Shown here: piece by piece, positions 32,168-40,567 of the stretch
Layout: every line of letters starts with the position of its first letter
How positions within the stretch are numbered: the stretch's first letter is position 1
NCBI RefSeq assembly: GCF_900107815.1
Contig: NZ_FNRK01000022.1
Span: 1 to 40,878 of the forward strand
Length of the DNA stretch: 40,878 nt
Reading direction: 5' to 3'
Origin: Eubacterium aggregans
GTDB taxonomy: Bacteria > Bacillota > Clostridia > Eubacteriales > Eubacteriaceae
The notes under the pieces: generated by a model
Seen by the model: only the letters and a program-made list of their open reading frames with translations
Told to the model about the DNA's origin: nothing
Databases searched by the model: none
Position numbers and translations under genes: made by a program

Positions 32168-32475
32168 TATGCATTGATTGAAGTAATTTTAACTTTCATA
32201 AACGGCTGTCTGTGGCCTTGTTTACGTCGGTAGTCCTTTTTGGACTTATACTTATACACGATGACCTTGTCGGCTTTTGCAACTTCTAAGACTTCAGCCT
32301 TGACGGTTGCACCGGCTACAATGGGTTCACCAAGGGTTAAACCATCGTCCGTTTTAATGGCCAAAACCTGATCGAATACCACTTCAGTATCCGCGCCTTT
32401 GACTTTTTCGATTTCGATGACATCATCCTGGGCAACACGATATTGCTTGCCACCAGTTTTAATAATTGCGTACAT
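32167..32475 (-). CDS. rplU: 50S ribosomal protein L21
   Basis: 102 residues, starting MYAIIKTGGKQYRV and ending with YRRKQGHRQPFMKVKI, both diagnostic of L21, a 23S-binding large-subunit protein. AGGAGG precedes the ATG. It heads the rplU-prp-rpmA operon behind a structured leader that resembles the L21 leader element. Confidence 0.98.
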   Translation of the reverse strand: MYAIIKTGGKQYRVAQDDVIEIEKVKGADTEVVFDQVLAIKTDDGLTLGEPIVAGATVKAEVLEVAKADKVIVYKYKSKKDYRRKQGHRQPFMKVKITSINA

Positions 32476-32486
32476 TTCCTACACCT

Positions 32487-32550
32487 CCTCATACCAGTCT
32501 CGCCACGTTGGGTGCCTTTCGGACTTACAACCCTGAGTGAGCGGCTTACA
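32487..32550 (-). ncRNA. L21-type ribosomal protein leader
   Basis: The rplU 5' UTR (minus strand) can fold with an outer stem CGC(U)CAC / GUGGCG, an inner GUUG / CAAC and an apical UCC-GAAA-GG hairpin, directly before AGGAGG. Position and shape match the known L21 leader of Gram-positive bacteria, an autoregulatory element. I could not run a covariance model. Confidence 0.65.
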
Positions 32551-32558
32551 ACTTGTTT

Positions 32559-32587
32559 ATGTTAGCACAATTTTTTCAAAACTGCAA
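32559..32587 (-). promoter_or_regulatory. Promoter of rplU-prp-rpmA
   Basis: Minus strand: -35 TTGCAG (32582-32587), 17-bp spacer, extended -10 TGCTAACAT with hexamer 32559-32564. The same extended -10 occurs upstream of eno. Confidence 0.7.
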
Positions 32588-32615
32588 GGCCTTTTGCAAA
32601 TTAATTTGAGGTGGT

Positions 32616-33998
32616 CTATTTTAGCAACACATTCTTCTGATAATCGAAGCATTCTTCGGCGATGACCTTGTTTAAAACCAGGAGACAGATGAGGTTTGGG
32701 ATGGCCATCAGGCCGTTCATGGTATCTGAGAAATCCCAAACGGTTTGAAGGGTCATGGTGGCCCCAACAAAGGCGATGAGGGCAAAGACGAATCGATAGA
32801 TTTTTGTGACAACCTGATGGTTCACCAGGTATTCCAGGGATTTTTCGCCATAGTATTCCCAGCCCAAAATGGTGGAAAAAGCAAAGAGGGCGATGCCGAT
32901 GGTCACCAGCCAGGAACCGGCCACGCCAAGCCCACTGGAAAAGGCGGCAATGGTCAGATTCACCCCAGTCAATACTGCCCCGCTGGCATCGGTGGTTCCC
33001 AGAGCCCCGGAAGAGGCAATGACCAGACCCGTCACACTACACACAATGATGGTATCGAAGAAGGTACCGGTCATGTTGATATAGCCCTGGCGAGAGGGAT
33101 GATCGGTTTTGGCGGCGGCAGCAGCAATGGGAGCCGAGCCGAGGCCAGCTTCATTGGAAAAGACCCCCCGGGCAACCCCATAACGCAGTGCACTGGCAAT
33201 GACCGTTCCCCCAACTCCGCCGGCCATGGCTTGGGCGGAGAAGGCCATGGAGAAAATTTGTGCTAAACCATCGGGGACATTCTGGAAATTGATGCCAATG
33301 ACGATGATGCCGCCGATGAAATAGAAAACCGCCATAAAGGGAACCAGGGTGGCACAGACCTTCCCGATGCTTTTAATGCCGCCGAGTAAGACCACCAGAG
33401 CCAGCACGGTGATGACGATCCCCGTGATCCAGGTAGGCACACCAAAGGTGCTGTTAATGGCGCCGGAAATGGAGTTGGCCTGGGTCATGTTTCCAATGCC
33501 GAAGGAGGCGATGACCGCAAAGAGGGAAAAGAGGAAGGCCAGTATTTTCCCGATGGTTTTGTTTTTAAACCCATTTTTCAGGGCGTACATGGGGCCGCCG
33601 CACATCTCCCCTTTTTCGTTGGTTTCCCGATATTTAACAGCTAAAACACTCTCGCCATATTTGGTGGATAGGCCAAAGAGGGCGGAAATCCACATCCAGA
33701 CCAGGGCCCCGGGGCCGCCGAGGACCATGGCAGTGGCGACCCCGACGATATTCCCGGTACCGATGGTGGCCGCCAGGGCGGTCATCAGGGATTGAAAGGG
33801 CGAAATATCCCCTTTGTCCCGGGCCTCTGCGGCTTTATCCTGTTTGGCAAAAACTGATTTGAGGGCATAGCCTAAATTCCGCCAGGGTAAGAATTTCAAG
33901 CGAATGGTCAGGAACACGCCCGTCCCTACCAAAAGGGCCAGCATGATGGGACCCCAGACGAAATCATTGACGGATGCGATGATAGATGAAAATGACAT
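32616..33998 (-). CDS. Alanine/glycine:cation symporter (AlsT/DagA family)
   Basis: 460-residue secondary transporter importing alanine or glycine with Na+ (or H+). The family signature TIGTGNIVGVATAMVLGGPGA is visible (residues about 85-105), as are NEAGLGSAPIAAAAA and about ten or eleven membrane helices. ATG 33998 has GGGAGG 7 bp upstream; a frame extending 40 codons further is not real. It has its own promoter with an inverted repeat at the start site, and ends in a weak hairpin (about 32570-32600) before the rplU promoter. Confidence 0.95.
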   Translation of the reverse strand: MSFSSIIASVNDFVWGPIMLALLVGTGVFLTIRLKFLPWRNLGYALKSVFAKQDKAAEARDKGDISPFQSLMTALAATIGTGNIVGVATAMVLGGPGALVWMWISALFGLSTKYGESVLAVKYRETNEKGEMCGGPMYALKNGFKNKTIGKILAFLFSLFAVIASFGIGNMTQANSISGAINSTFGVPTWITGIVITVLALVVLLGGIKSIGKVCATLVPFMAVFYFIGGIIVIGINFQNVPDGLAQIFSMAFSAQAMAGGVGGTVIASALRYGVARGVFSNEAGLGSAPIAAAAAKTDHPSRQGYINMTGTFFDTIIVCSVTGLVIASSGALGTTDASGAVLTGVNLTIAAFSSGLGVAGSWLVTIGIALFAFSTILGWEYYGEKSLEYLVNHQVVTKIYRFVFALIAFVGATMTLQTVWDFSDTMNGLMAIPNLICLLVLNKVIAEECFDYQKNVLLK

Positions 33999-34012
33999 AA
34001 AAAAAACCTCCC

Positions 34013-34056
34013 CTGTAAATTGGTTACAGTTTACCATACATTGGCGGTTTTGTCTA
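34013..34056 (-). promoter_or_regulatory. alsT-type gene promoter with inverted repeat
   Basis: Minus strand: -35 TAGACA (34051-34056) and -10 TAAACT (34028-34033), spacing 17. The inverted repeat CTGTAA (34013-34018) / TTACAG (34024-34029) overlaps the -10 and the expected start, a repressor-type location. Confidence 0.5.
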
Positions 34057-34057
34057 T

Positions 34058-34080
34058 TAAAAAACACAAAGGTCTTTGTT
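34058..34080 (-). terminator. Weak terminator of the thi operon
   Basis: In minus-strand RNA AACAAA and UUUGU pair around GACC, followed by UUUUUU. The stem is short and AT-rich, so readthrough into the symporter gene is likely. Confidence 0.45.
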
Positions 34081-34109
34081 CTATGGACAATCTGTGGACA
34101 ACCGCCCCA

Positions 34110-34138
34110 CCGCCACAAACTTTAGCGGACGAACCGCC
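34110..34138 (-). repeat. 29-bp stem-loop repeat, copy B
   Basis: Reads GGCGGTTCGTCCGCT at its start on the minus strand and spans the last codons and stop of the ThiE/TenI gene, where it encodes RRFVR-stop. Three mismatches to copy A over 29 bp. Confidence 0.7.
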
Positions 34139-34718
34139 TCAGTTCCTCCACCCCATCCCCATCCACCCCCATGGCGGCAGACATCAGGCAGACCCCGGTG
34201 GCCCCGGCATCCAGGGCCTCCTGGGCATTGTGGAGGTCAATGCCCCCGAGGGCGTAGATGGGCAGGCCCGTCAGGCGGACCAGCTCTCCAATAAAGGCAG
34301 TACCCTTGGGGAGTACCCCGGGTTTACACGCCGTCTCAAAGATGGGGCTGGCCATTAAATAGGTGGCCCCCAGGTCCTGGGCCTCCCGGGCCTCTGAAAC
34401 CGAATGGACCGAGGCCCCCCGAATCTCAAAATCCAGCCAGTCCCCCCAGATGCGTCGCAGGTCCGGCAGGGGCAGGTGGATGGCCGGATGGTGCAAGTCC
34501 CGGGCCACATCGATATGGTGGTGGAGGATACAGTCCCCGGGGACTGACATCAAGGGGATGACGGCCCTCGCCAGGTCCGCGTATTCCTCCTGGGACAAAT
34601 CCTTCTCCCGGAGCAGAATAGAGGGGATGCCCCCGGCTACCAAAAGACGAATCTGGTCCGTGAGGCGGCCCCTCACCAGATGGCGATTGGTGAGGGCCAC
34701 ACACCTAGACATAGACAT
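34122..34718 (-). CDS. tenI: ThiE/TenI-family protein, more TenI-like
   Basis: 198-residue TIM-barrel protein of the thiamine phosphate synthase/TenI group. SVHSVSEA and SPIFETACKPGVLPKG resemble B. subtilis TenI (thiazole tautomerase, VFETDCKKG) rather than ThiE, whose equivalent reads like IFPTxTK. ALGGID near 156 is the C-terminal phosphate loop. TenI acts after ThiG, which suits its place in a thiazole operon, but thiamine phosphate synthase activity is not excluded. The start overlaps thiH by about 14 bp; ATG 34718 is chosen and ATG 34712 is possible. The last five codons lie in the repeated 29-bp element. Confidence 0.8.
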   Translation of the reverse strand: MSMSRCVALTNRHLVRGRLTDQIRLLVAGGIPSILLREKDLSQEEYADLARAVIPLMSVPGDCILHHHIDVARDLHHPAIHLPLPDLRRIWGDWLDFEIRGASVHSVSEAREAQDLGATYLMASPIFETACKPGVLPKGTAFIGELVRLTGLPIYALGGIDLHNAQEALDAGATGVCLMSAAMGVDGDGVEELRRFVR

Positions 34719-35913
34719 AATCACTCATCACGGGCTGGAGATTCTGATTCAGGATCGCCTGGTACACCGCATCCACCGACCGCCCGTCAGAAATTTCAAA
34801 TTGCTCATCCCCCTGCTCGAAGTTCGCCTCCTGATGGGCACCGATGCCCACACAGACCCCGGCAGAGATTTTCGTCGCCCCCACCCCAATGACATGGTCT
34901 CTAAAATCCGCGCATTCCCGGGTGGAGATGGTAATGCTGGCAAAGGGCAAAAACAATCGGTAGGCCGTGATGACCTGGAACAGCTCCCGTTGGTGGACAT
35001 CCATGGGATTGATCTGATCGTTATTGATGATGGGCCGGAGCCGGGGGCAGGAAATGGCAATCTCTGCCTGGGGATATTTCCGTTGGATGAGGGCCGCGTG
35101 GTACCCCGTCGCCAGAGCATCCTTACGAAAATCATCCAGCCCCAGCAAAGCGGCGAAGCCCACCCCTCGAATCCCCCCCATGAGGGCCCGCTCCTGGGCA
35201 TTGAAGCGATAGGGGAAAATCCGCTTATGTCCCGCCAAATGCAGGGTTTCATACTTATCCGAGTTATAGGTTTCCTGGAAAACCGTCACATAATCCGCCC
35301 CACAGGCGTGAAGGTAGGCGTACTCATCGGAATTCATGGGGTACACCTCCAGGCCCACCACCTTAAAATACTCCCGGGCGATTTTACAGGCCTCCGCGAT
35401 ATAGGGAACATCGGACTTCTTCCGGCTTTCCCCGGTGAGGAGCAGAATCTCCTGAAGGCCTGTCTCGGCGATGGCCGCCATCTCCGTCCGAATCTGATCT
35501 CCACTCAGGCAGGCCCGAGTAATGGCATTATGGCAGTTAAACCCGCAGTAGATACAGTAATTTTCACAATAATTGGCGATGTAAAGGGGGGTGAACAGAT
35601 TGACCGAATTTCCAAAGTAGCGCCGGGTTTCTGCCTGGGCGGCCTGGGCCATTTCCTCCAGGAGGGGGGCCGCGGCCGGAGAAAGGAGGGCCTTGAAATC
35701 CTCCAGACTCCGCCGGCTGTGGCTGAGGGCCCGGCGGACATCCGCCGGGGTGTAGGCCGTGTAATCATAATCTTCCATGGTGGCGATGACTTCATCCATA
35801 ATGCCAGAGTCGATGGCCTCCATGCCCTCCACATAGGCCATGTGGTCGGTTTTGACCTGGTCGTGGAAGCGTTTTGCCTGATGGTCCATAATGCTGGTAT
35901 TGATCTTTTCCAT
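34705..35913 (-). CDS. thiH: 2-iminoacetate synthase ThiH
   Basis: 402-residue radical SAM enzyme that cleaves tyrosine to p-cresol and dehydroglycine, the glycine unit of the thiazole ring in anaerobes. The cluster motif CENYCIYC supplies Cys116, Cys120 and Cys123; YIANYCENYCIYCGFN is typical. LLLTGES and the GVGATKISAG region follow in the barrel. GGAGGCG, formed by the last codons of thiG, lies 6 bp before the ATG, so the genes are coupled. Its use instead of glycine oxidase ThiO agrees with anaerobic life. Confidence 0.96.
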   Translation of the reverse strand: MEKINTSIMDHQAKRFHDQVKTDHMAYVEGMEAIDSGIMDEVIATMEDYDYTAYTPADVRRALSHSRRSLEDFKALLSPAAAPLLEEMAQAAQAETRRYFGNSVNLFTPLYIANYCENYCIYCGFNCHNAITRACLSGDQIRTEMAAIAETGLQEILLLTGESRKKSDVPYIAEACKIAREYFKVVGLEVYPMNSDEYAYLHACGADYVTVFQETYNSDKYETLHLAGHKRIFPYRFNAQERALMGGIRGVGFAALLGLDDFRKDALATGYHAALIQRKYPQAEIAISCPRLRPIINNDQINPMDVHQRELFQVITAYRLFLPFASITISTRECADFRDHVIGVGATKISAGVCVGIGAHQEANFEQGDEQFEISDGRSVDAVYQAILNQNLQPVMSDYVYV

Positions 35914-35914
35914 T

Positions 35915-36709
35915 TTACGCCTCCGAGCCTTCCCCTAAAAAGCCGGTTAGGGGCGAGGACGCCTCTCCCCCATGGGCCTTCACCCGGCCGGAACGGGCTA
36001 AAAAGGCGGACCGACCAGCCTGGATGGCCCCTTTAAAGGCTTCGGCCATCTGGGGGATATCCCCGGCGGTAGCGATGGCGGTGTTGGCCATCACTGCGGC
36101 ACAGCCCATTTCCATGGCTTCACAGGCCTGGGAGGGGCGGCCGATGCCCGCATCCACAATCACCGGTAAATCCATTTCGTCCACCAGAATCTGGATGAAG
36201 GCCTTGGTGAGGAGCCCCTGATTGGAGCCGATAGGGGCACCCAGGGGCATGATAGCCACGGCCCCGGCGTCGGCTAAATCCCGGGCGGTATTCAAATCCG
36301 GGTACATGTAGGGCATAACCTTAAACCCCTCTTGGGATAAGGCCGCGGTGGCTGTGACGGTGGCGGCATTGTCCGGAAGCAGGTACCGGCTGTCCCGGAT
36401 GATTTCCAGCTTCACAAAATCCCCACAGCCCAGCTCCCGGCAGAGCCTGGCGATACGGATTGCCTCCTCGGCGTTTCGGGCCCCAGAGGTGTTGGGCAGC
36501 AGAGTGATGCCCTTTGGGATATAGTCTAAGATGTTGGCCAGCCCCCCTTGGTTGGCCCGTCTGAGGGCCAGGGTGACCATCTGGACCCCACCCCTCTTAA
36601 TGGCGGCCTGGATTAAGTCCAGGGAGAATTTCCCAGAGCCTAAAATAAAGCGGGAGTCGAAGGCTTCCCCGCCAATGTACAGTGTGTCGTTATTTTCAGT
36701 ATACATCAT
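35915..36709 (-). CDS. thiG: Thiazole synthase ThiG
   Basis: 264-residue TIM barrel that joins 1-deoxy-D-xylulose-5-phosphate, ThiS thiocarboxylate and dehydroglycine. The Schiff-base lysine is Lys100 in [28 protein letters not shown] and [13 protein letters not shown]-like [14 protein letters not shown] are family landmarks. AGAGGA lies upstream of the ATG. It stands between thiF and thiH. Confidence 0.96.
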   Translation of the reverse strand: MMYTENNDTLYIGGEAFDSRFILGSGKFSLDLIQAAIKRGGVQMVTLALRRANQGGLANILDYIPKGITLLPNTSGARNAEEAIRIARLCRELGCGDFVKLEIIRDSRYLLPDNAATVTATAALSQEGFKVMPYMYPDLNTARDLADAGAVAIMPLGAPIGSNQGLLTKAFIQILVDEMDLPVIVDAGIGRPSQACEAMEMGCAAVMANTAIATAGDIPQMAEAFKGAIQAGRSAFLARSGRVKAHGGEASSPLTGFLGEGSEA

Positions 36710-36726
36710 GATCCTCTTTCTTTAAG

Positions 36727-37365
36727 TTAAACGCTGGGTTCATCCAGCAGTAATCGGATGACCATATTGGCCTGGTGGGCGGCGCAGATCCCCACCCGGG
36801 GGGCCATGAGGCCGCCGGGGGCGATGAGATCGGTGTGGCCGTCGCCGCAGAGATAGTAGTGGCTGGCCACCTGCCTGGTGACGATGGTATTGCTGCTTCC
36901 ATACCCCGCCATCCCCGATGCCCCCACCAGCCATTTTTCGGGGTAGTGATCAAAGAGACCGTTCACCAGCATGGCTTTTTCCTCGGGGAGATCAAAGGCC
37001 TCGCAGATGATCTCATCCTCAGAAAAGAGTTTGGGGATGATCTCATCGGTGATACGCAGGCTGTGATTTGTGATGTGGAGGTAGGGATTGATGGCCTGTA
37101 TATGAGCCGTGAGGGCCTCGGTTTTCAGCTGGCCTAAATCGTCGATGCCGTACTGCTGGCGGTTTAAGTTGGTTAAATCCACCCGGTCAAAATCGATGAG
37201 GTGGAGATGCCCCACCCCGGCTCGGGCCAGGGAAATGGCGATGGTGGAGCCCAGCCCCCCCAGACCGGCAATGGCCACACGCCCCCGGTCAAGCTTCTCC
37301 TGGACCGCCCTTCCGTGACGGGCGGTGAGCACCTCGGCCATTTCCTGCTTGGAGGGAACGCCCAT
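36727..37365 (-). CDS. thiF: ThiS adenylyltransferase ThiF
   Basis: 212-residue E1-like enzyme that adenylates the C-terminal glycine of ThiS. AGLGGLGST is the nucleotide-binding loop, LIDFDRVDLTNLNRQ the adenylation core. It is shorter than E. coli ThiF and lacks its CxxC zinc pair, as in the clostridial short form. ATG 37365 has GGGGGTGG upstream; a GTG at 37374 overlapping the thiS stop would add three residues. Confidence 0.93.
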   Translation of the reverse strand: MGVPSKQEMAEVLTARHGRAVQEKLDRGRVAIAGLGGLGSTIAISLARAGVGHLHLIDFDRVDLTNLNRQQYGIDDLGQLKTEALTAHIQAINPYLHITNHSLRITDEIIPKLFSEDEIICEAFDLPEEKAMLVNGLFDHYPEKWLVGASGMAGYGSSNTIVTRQVASHYYLCGDGHTDLIAPGGLMAPRVGICAAHQANMVIRLLLDEPSV

Positions 37366-37366
37366 C

Positions 37367-37564
37367 TCAGCCACCCCCCACGAAGGTCACCACCTCCAGA
37401 TGGTCCCCATCCGAAACACCCTGCTCCAGGTGTTTTCGTCTGGGGATGATCTGGCCGTTTAATTCCACTGCTATCCGGCTTTCAGCGTAGCCGAGCTTGG
37501 TCAGCACCGCACTCAGGGAAAGGCCCTCACAGCCCTCCTGGGGGACGCCGTTAACGTTAATCAT
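37367..37564 (-). CDS. thiS: Sulfur carrier protein ThiS
   Basis: 65-residue ubiquitin-like sulfur carrier ending in the required diglycine (TFVGGG). MINVNGVPQ at the start and AVELNGQIIPR in the middle match the family. AAGGAGG precedes ATG 37564; further upstream in-frame codons run through the hairpin leader and are not coding. First gene of the thi operon. Confidence 0.94.
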   Translation of the reverse strand: MINVNGVPQEGCEGLSLSAVLTKLGYAESRIAVELNGQIIPRRKHLEQGVSDGDHLEVVTFVGGG

Positions 37565-37586
37565 AAAATCCTCCTTAAAACGCGAA

Positions 37587-37638
37587 GAGGGCTCACAAAG
37601 AACTACACCCGTGGTGGTGTACCCCTTTGTGAGCCCTC
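37587..37638 (-). promoter_or_regulatory. Long hairpin leader upstream of thiS
   Basis: Arms 37587-37600 (GAGGGCTCACAAAG) and 37625-37638 are exact 14-bp complements; an inner 6-bp stem (TACACC 37604-37609 with GGTGTA 37616-37621) caps it around a 6-nt loop. On the minus strand it ends 13 bp before AAGGAGG with only a short UUUU, so it may attenuate transcription or translation. No TPP-riboswitch core is present. Confidence 0.7.
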
Positions 37639-37683
37639 GCTGCACAATATTCTGCGTTTATTTAATTCTTACTTAGTGTAACT

Positions 37684-37712
37684 AAAAATGGAGGGGCTGT
37701 CAAGGCCCCCCC
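37684..37712 (-). terminator. Terminator of eno
   Basis: Minus-strand RNA pairs GGGGGGGC with GCCCCUCC (one G-U) around a 7-nt loop, then AUUUUU. It separates eno from the thi operon. Confidence 0.82.
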
Positions 37713-37715
37713 TGA

Positions 37716-37739
37716 CACTAATTTCAGCAGACGAACCGC

Positions 37740-37740
<1 letters not shown>
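37716..37740 (-). repeat. Stem-loop repeat, copy C
   Basis: The minus strand reads GGCGGTTCGTCTGCT at its start and touches the eno stop codon. Compared with copies A and B the mini-hairpin arm CCGC is CTGC, which preserves pairing as G-U in RNA. Confidence 0.6.
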
Positions 37741-39053
<1,313 letters not shown>

Positions 39054-39080
39054 CTAAGGGATTTCAGTAAAACTACCTTC

Positions 39081-39109
39081 ATGTTAGCAACATCTAACTG
39101 CATTGTCAA
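39081..39109 (-). promoter_or_regulatory. eno promoter
   Basis: Minus strand: consensus -35 TTGACA (39104-39109), 17-bp spacer, extended -10 TGCTAACAT with hexamer 39081-39086. Confidence 0.82.
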
Positions 39110-39143
39110 GGGTCTTCCACTTTTTTTTGATGTTAAATTTAAA

Positions 39144-39183
39144 TTAAGCCCGAACCCCCGTATTTAAAGGGTTTTGGGCTTAA
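39144..39183. terminator. Terminator between the DegV gene and eno
   Basis: TTAAGCCC (39144-39151) and GGGCTTAA (39176-39183) form the base of a hairpin with an inner GGGTT/AACCC pair. On the minus strand TTTAAATTT follows. A second small hairpin, CTTAGG/CCTAAG at 39200-39216, precedes it. Confidence 0.75.
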
Positions 39184-39225
39184 CGATTGCTGAATGATTC
39201 TTAGGTTTTGCCTAAGGGACCCCCG

Positions 39226-40113
39226 CTAATCCATGCGTAGATCCCCAAAGAAGAACAGTGCCACCGTGCCGGGGCCGGTGTGGCTGCCGATGGTGGTCCC
39301 AATGTTATTGATTTCGACCGGGCCCTCCAATTGGGGGAAACGGGCTTCAATGAAGTCCGCCACGGCCCGGGCATCCTCGTAACAGGCGGATTGGGAAATA
39401 TAGCATTTCCCCCCATAACCCAGGCCATCCTGGGCATGCTCCTCCATGCGTTCGATGATGGCTTTAATGACCTTGCGCTTGGTCCGGATTTTTTGTCTTG
39501 GGATCAGACGGCCGAGGTGATCCATATTGAGGAGGGGACAGATGTTTAACATCCCCCCGATGAAGCCAGCGGTTTTGGAGACCCGCCCCCCCTTGATGTA
39601 AAAGGTGAGATCCGTGGAAAAGAACCAGTGGTGGACATCAAGTTTATGGGCTTCTGCCCAGTCGTATACGTCGGTCATGGCCATACCCTCATCCCGGAGA
39701 TCCGCCAGACGGTCCATGAGCAGGCCGTAGCCCGAGGAAGCCCCCAGGGAGTCCACCAGGAGAATCCGGGCATCGGGATACTTCTTTTCCAGGTTCCCCT
39801 TGGCGATGGTGGCGGAATTAATGGCCCCAGACAGCCCCGAGGACAGGGAGACGTGGAGAATATCCTTCCCCTGTTTTAAAAACCCTTCGAAATAGGCTTC
39901 AAATTCCTCGGCATTGACCTGGGAGGTTTTGGTTTCAGCCCCATCGGCCATGGCCTGGTAAAAGGTTTCAAAGGGCATGCTGGCCCCTAAATCGTCAGCA
40001 TACTCCACCCCGTCGAGTTCGTAGTGAAAGCAAATATAATGAATATCCCGGGCTTTAAAGTGTGCTTCTGATAAGTCAGCAGTGGAACAACAGCTTAATA
40101 TATAGTCCTGCAT
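39226..40113 (-). CDS. DegV-family fatty-acid-binding protein
   Basis: 295-residue DegV protein; relatives (FakB) bind fatty acids for phosphorylation by FakA. Family landmarks are TSQVNAEEFEAYF, the HVSLSSGLSGAINSA loop, a DSLGASSGYG segment and the C-terminal NIGTTIGSHTGPGTVALFF, where serine, threonine and histidine contact the lipid head. AAAGGAG precedes the ATG. It stands alone, without fakA, behind a promoter with a large inverted repeat. Confidence 0.93.
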   Translation of the reverse strand: MQDYILSCCSTADLSEAHFKARDIHYICFHYELDGVEYADDLGASMPFETFYQAMADGAETKTSQVNAEEFEAYFEGFLKQGKDILHVSLSSGLSGAINSATIAKGNLEKKYPDARILLVDSLGASSGYGLLMDRLADLRDEGMAMTDVYDWAEAHKLDVHHWFFSTDLTFYIKGGRVSKTAGFIGGMLNICPLLNMDHLGRLIPRQKIRTKRKVIKAIIERMEEHAQDGLGYGGKCYISQSACYEDARAVADFIEARFPQLEGPVEINNIGTTIGSHTGPGTVALFFFGDLRMD

Positions 40114-40134
40114 GATGTTCTCCTTTCAGTTCCT

Positions 40135-40168
40135 TAAGAAATGTTGTGTTTTAGTATATCATTTCTTA
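40135..40168. promoter_or_regulatory. Inverted repeat around the DegV gene promoter
   Basis: TAAGAAATG (40135-40143) and CATTTCTTA (40160-40168) are perfect complements 16 bp apart, extendable to 12 bp with one mismatch. The minus-strand -10 TATACT (40153-40158) lies between the arms, so this may be an operator for a lipid or stress regulator. Confidence 0.6.
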
Positions 40169-40319
40169 GGGTTTTGTGCACATATTATTGTGATCCCCGA
40201 ACTGAGACAAATAAGAATATTTTCGAAAGTACAACACGCGTTCGGTAACACCTTTGCGCTGTTTCATCTTCGATTTTGTCAACAGCACCCATTCAAATTT
40301 TGTCCAAGAGTTAAAGATA
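40169..40319. other. gene-free stretch upstream of the DegV gene
   Basis: About 150 bp with no convincing ORF or structure beyond its DegV promoter edge. An open frame of 92 codons crossing 40112-40390 on the plus strand runs through the terminator and is not credible. Confidence 0.4.
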
Positions 40320-40366
40320 AAGTGGCATATCCTCGCACTGACCGGGATACGCCACCTTATTTTTGC
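40320..40366. terminator. Bidirectional terminator at the disrupted gene
   Basis: GTGGCATATCC and GGATACGCCAC form an 11-bp stem with one mismatch, with U-rich flanks on both sides. On the minus strand it lies about 10 bp after the stop of the truncated gene and would terminate it. Confidence 0.8.
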
Positions 40367-40375
40367 TGGCCCCTT

Positions 40376-40567
40376 TTACTTCCTTGCTGATTTTTTAACC
40401 TCTTCATGATAAAAGAAGTTGACAATAACAGGCGGAGCGTCAAAGGGTTTTTTCATGCTATCATCATTACGCACATAGTCCAATCCCTTTTCACTTGCAT
40501 AAGAACGGATCCTGGTGTCCAGGGCTTCCCAATACAAGCGGCTACCATGGTGATAGATTTTGATATT
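40376..40567 (-). pseudogene. 3' remnant of an unidentified gene cut by an IS3-type element
   Basis: A minus-strand frame ends at TAA 40376-40378 and is followed by a good terminator, as a real gene would be. It encodes about 63 residues (NIKIYHHGSRLYWEAL ... VIVNFFYHEEVKKSARK) with no start codon. Upstream the frame meets the probable left end of the insertion element near 40567 and soon a stop. I do not recognise the protein. Confidence 0.55.

Noticed and set aside
32745-33795. Long plus-strand frames opposite the symporter gene
   Set aside because: Shadow frames of a GC-rich membrane-protein gene with low-complexity translations.
34363-36036. 557-codon open frame on the plus strand opposite thiG, thiH and the TenI-like gene
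   Set aside because: It is fully antisense to three well-supported genes, has no family features or ribosome site, and its length follows from high GC and codon bias there.
37565-37739. TPP riboswitch upstream of thiS
   Set aside because: The conserved CUGAGA and pyrophosphate-sensor segments are not visible; only a simple long hairpin is.
40112-40390. 92-codon plus-strand frame
   Set aside because: It crosses the DegV promoter and a terminator and has no ribosome site.
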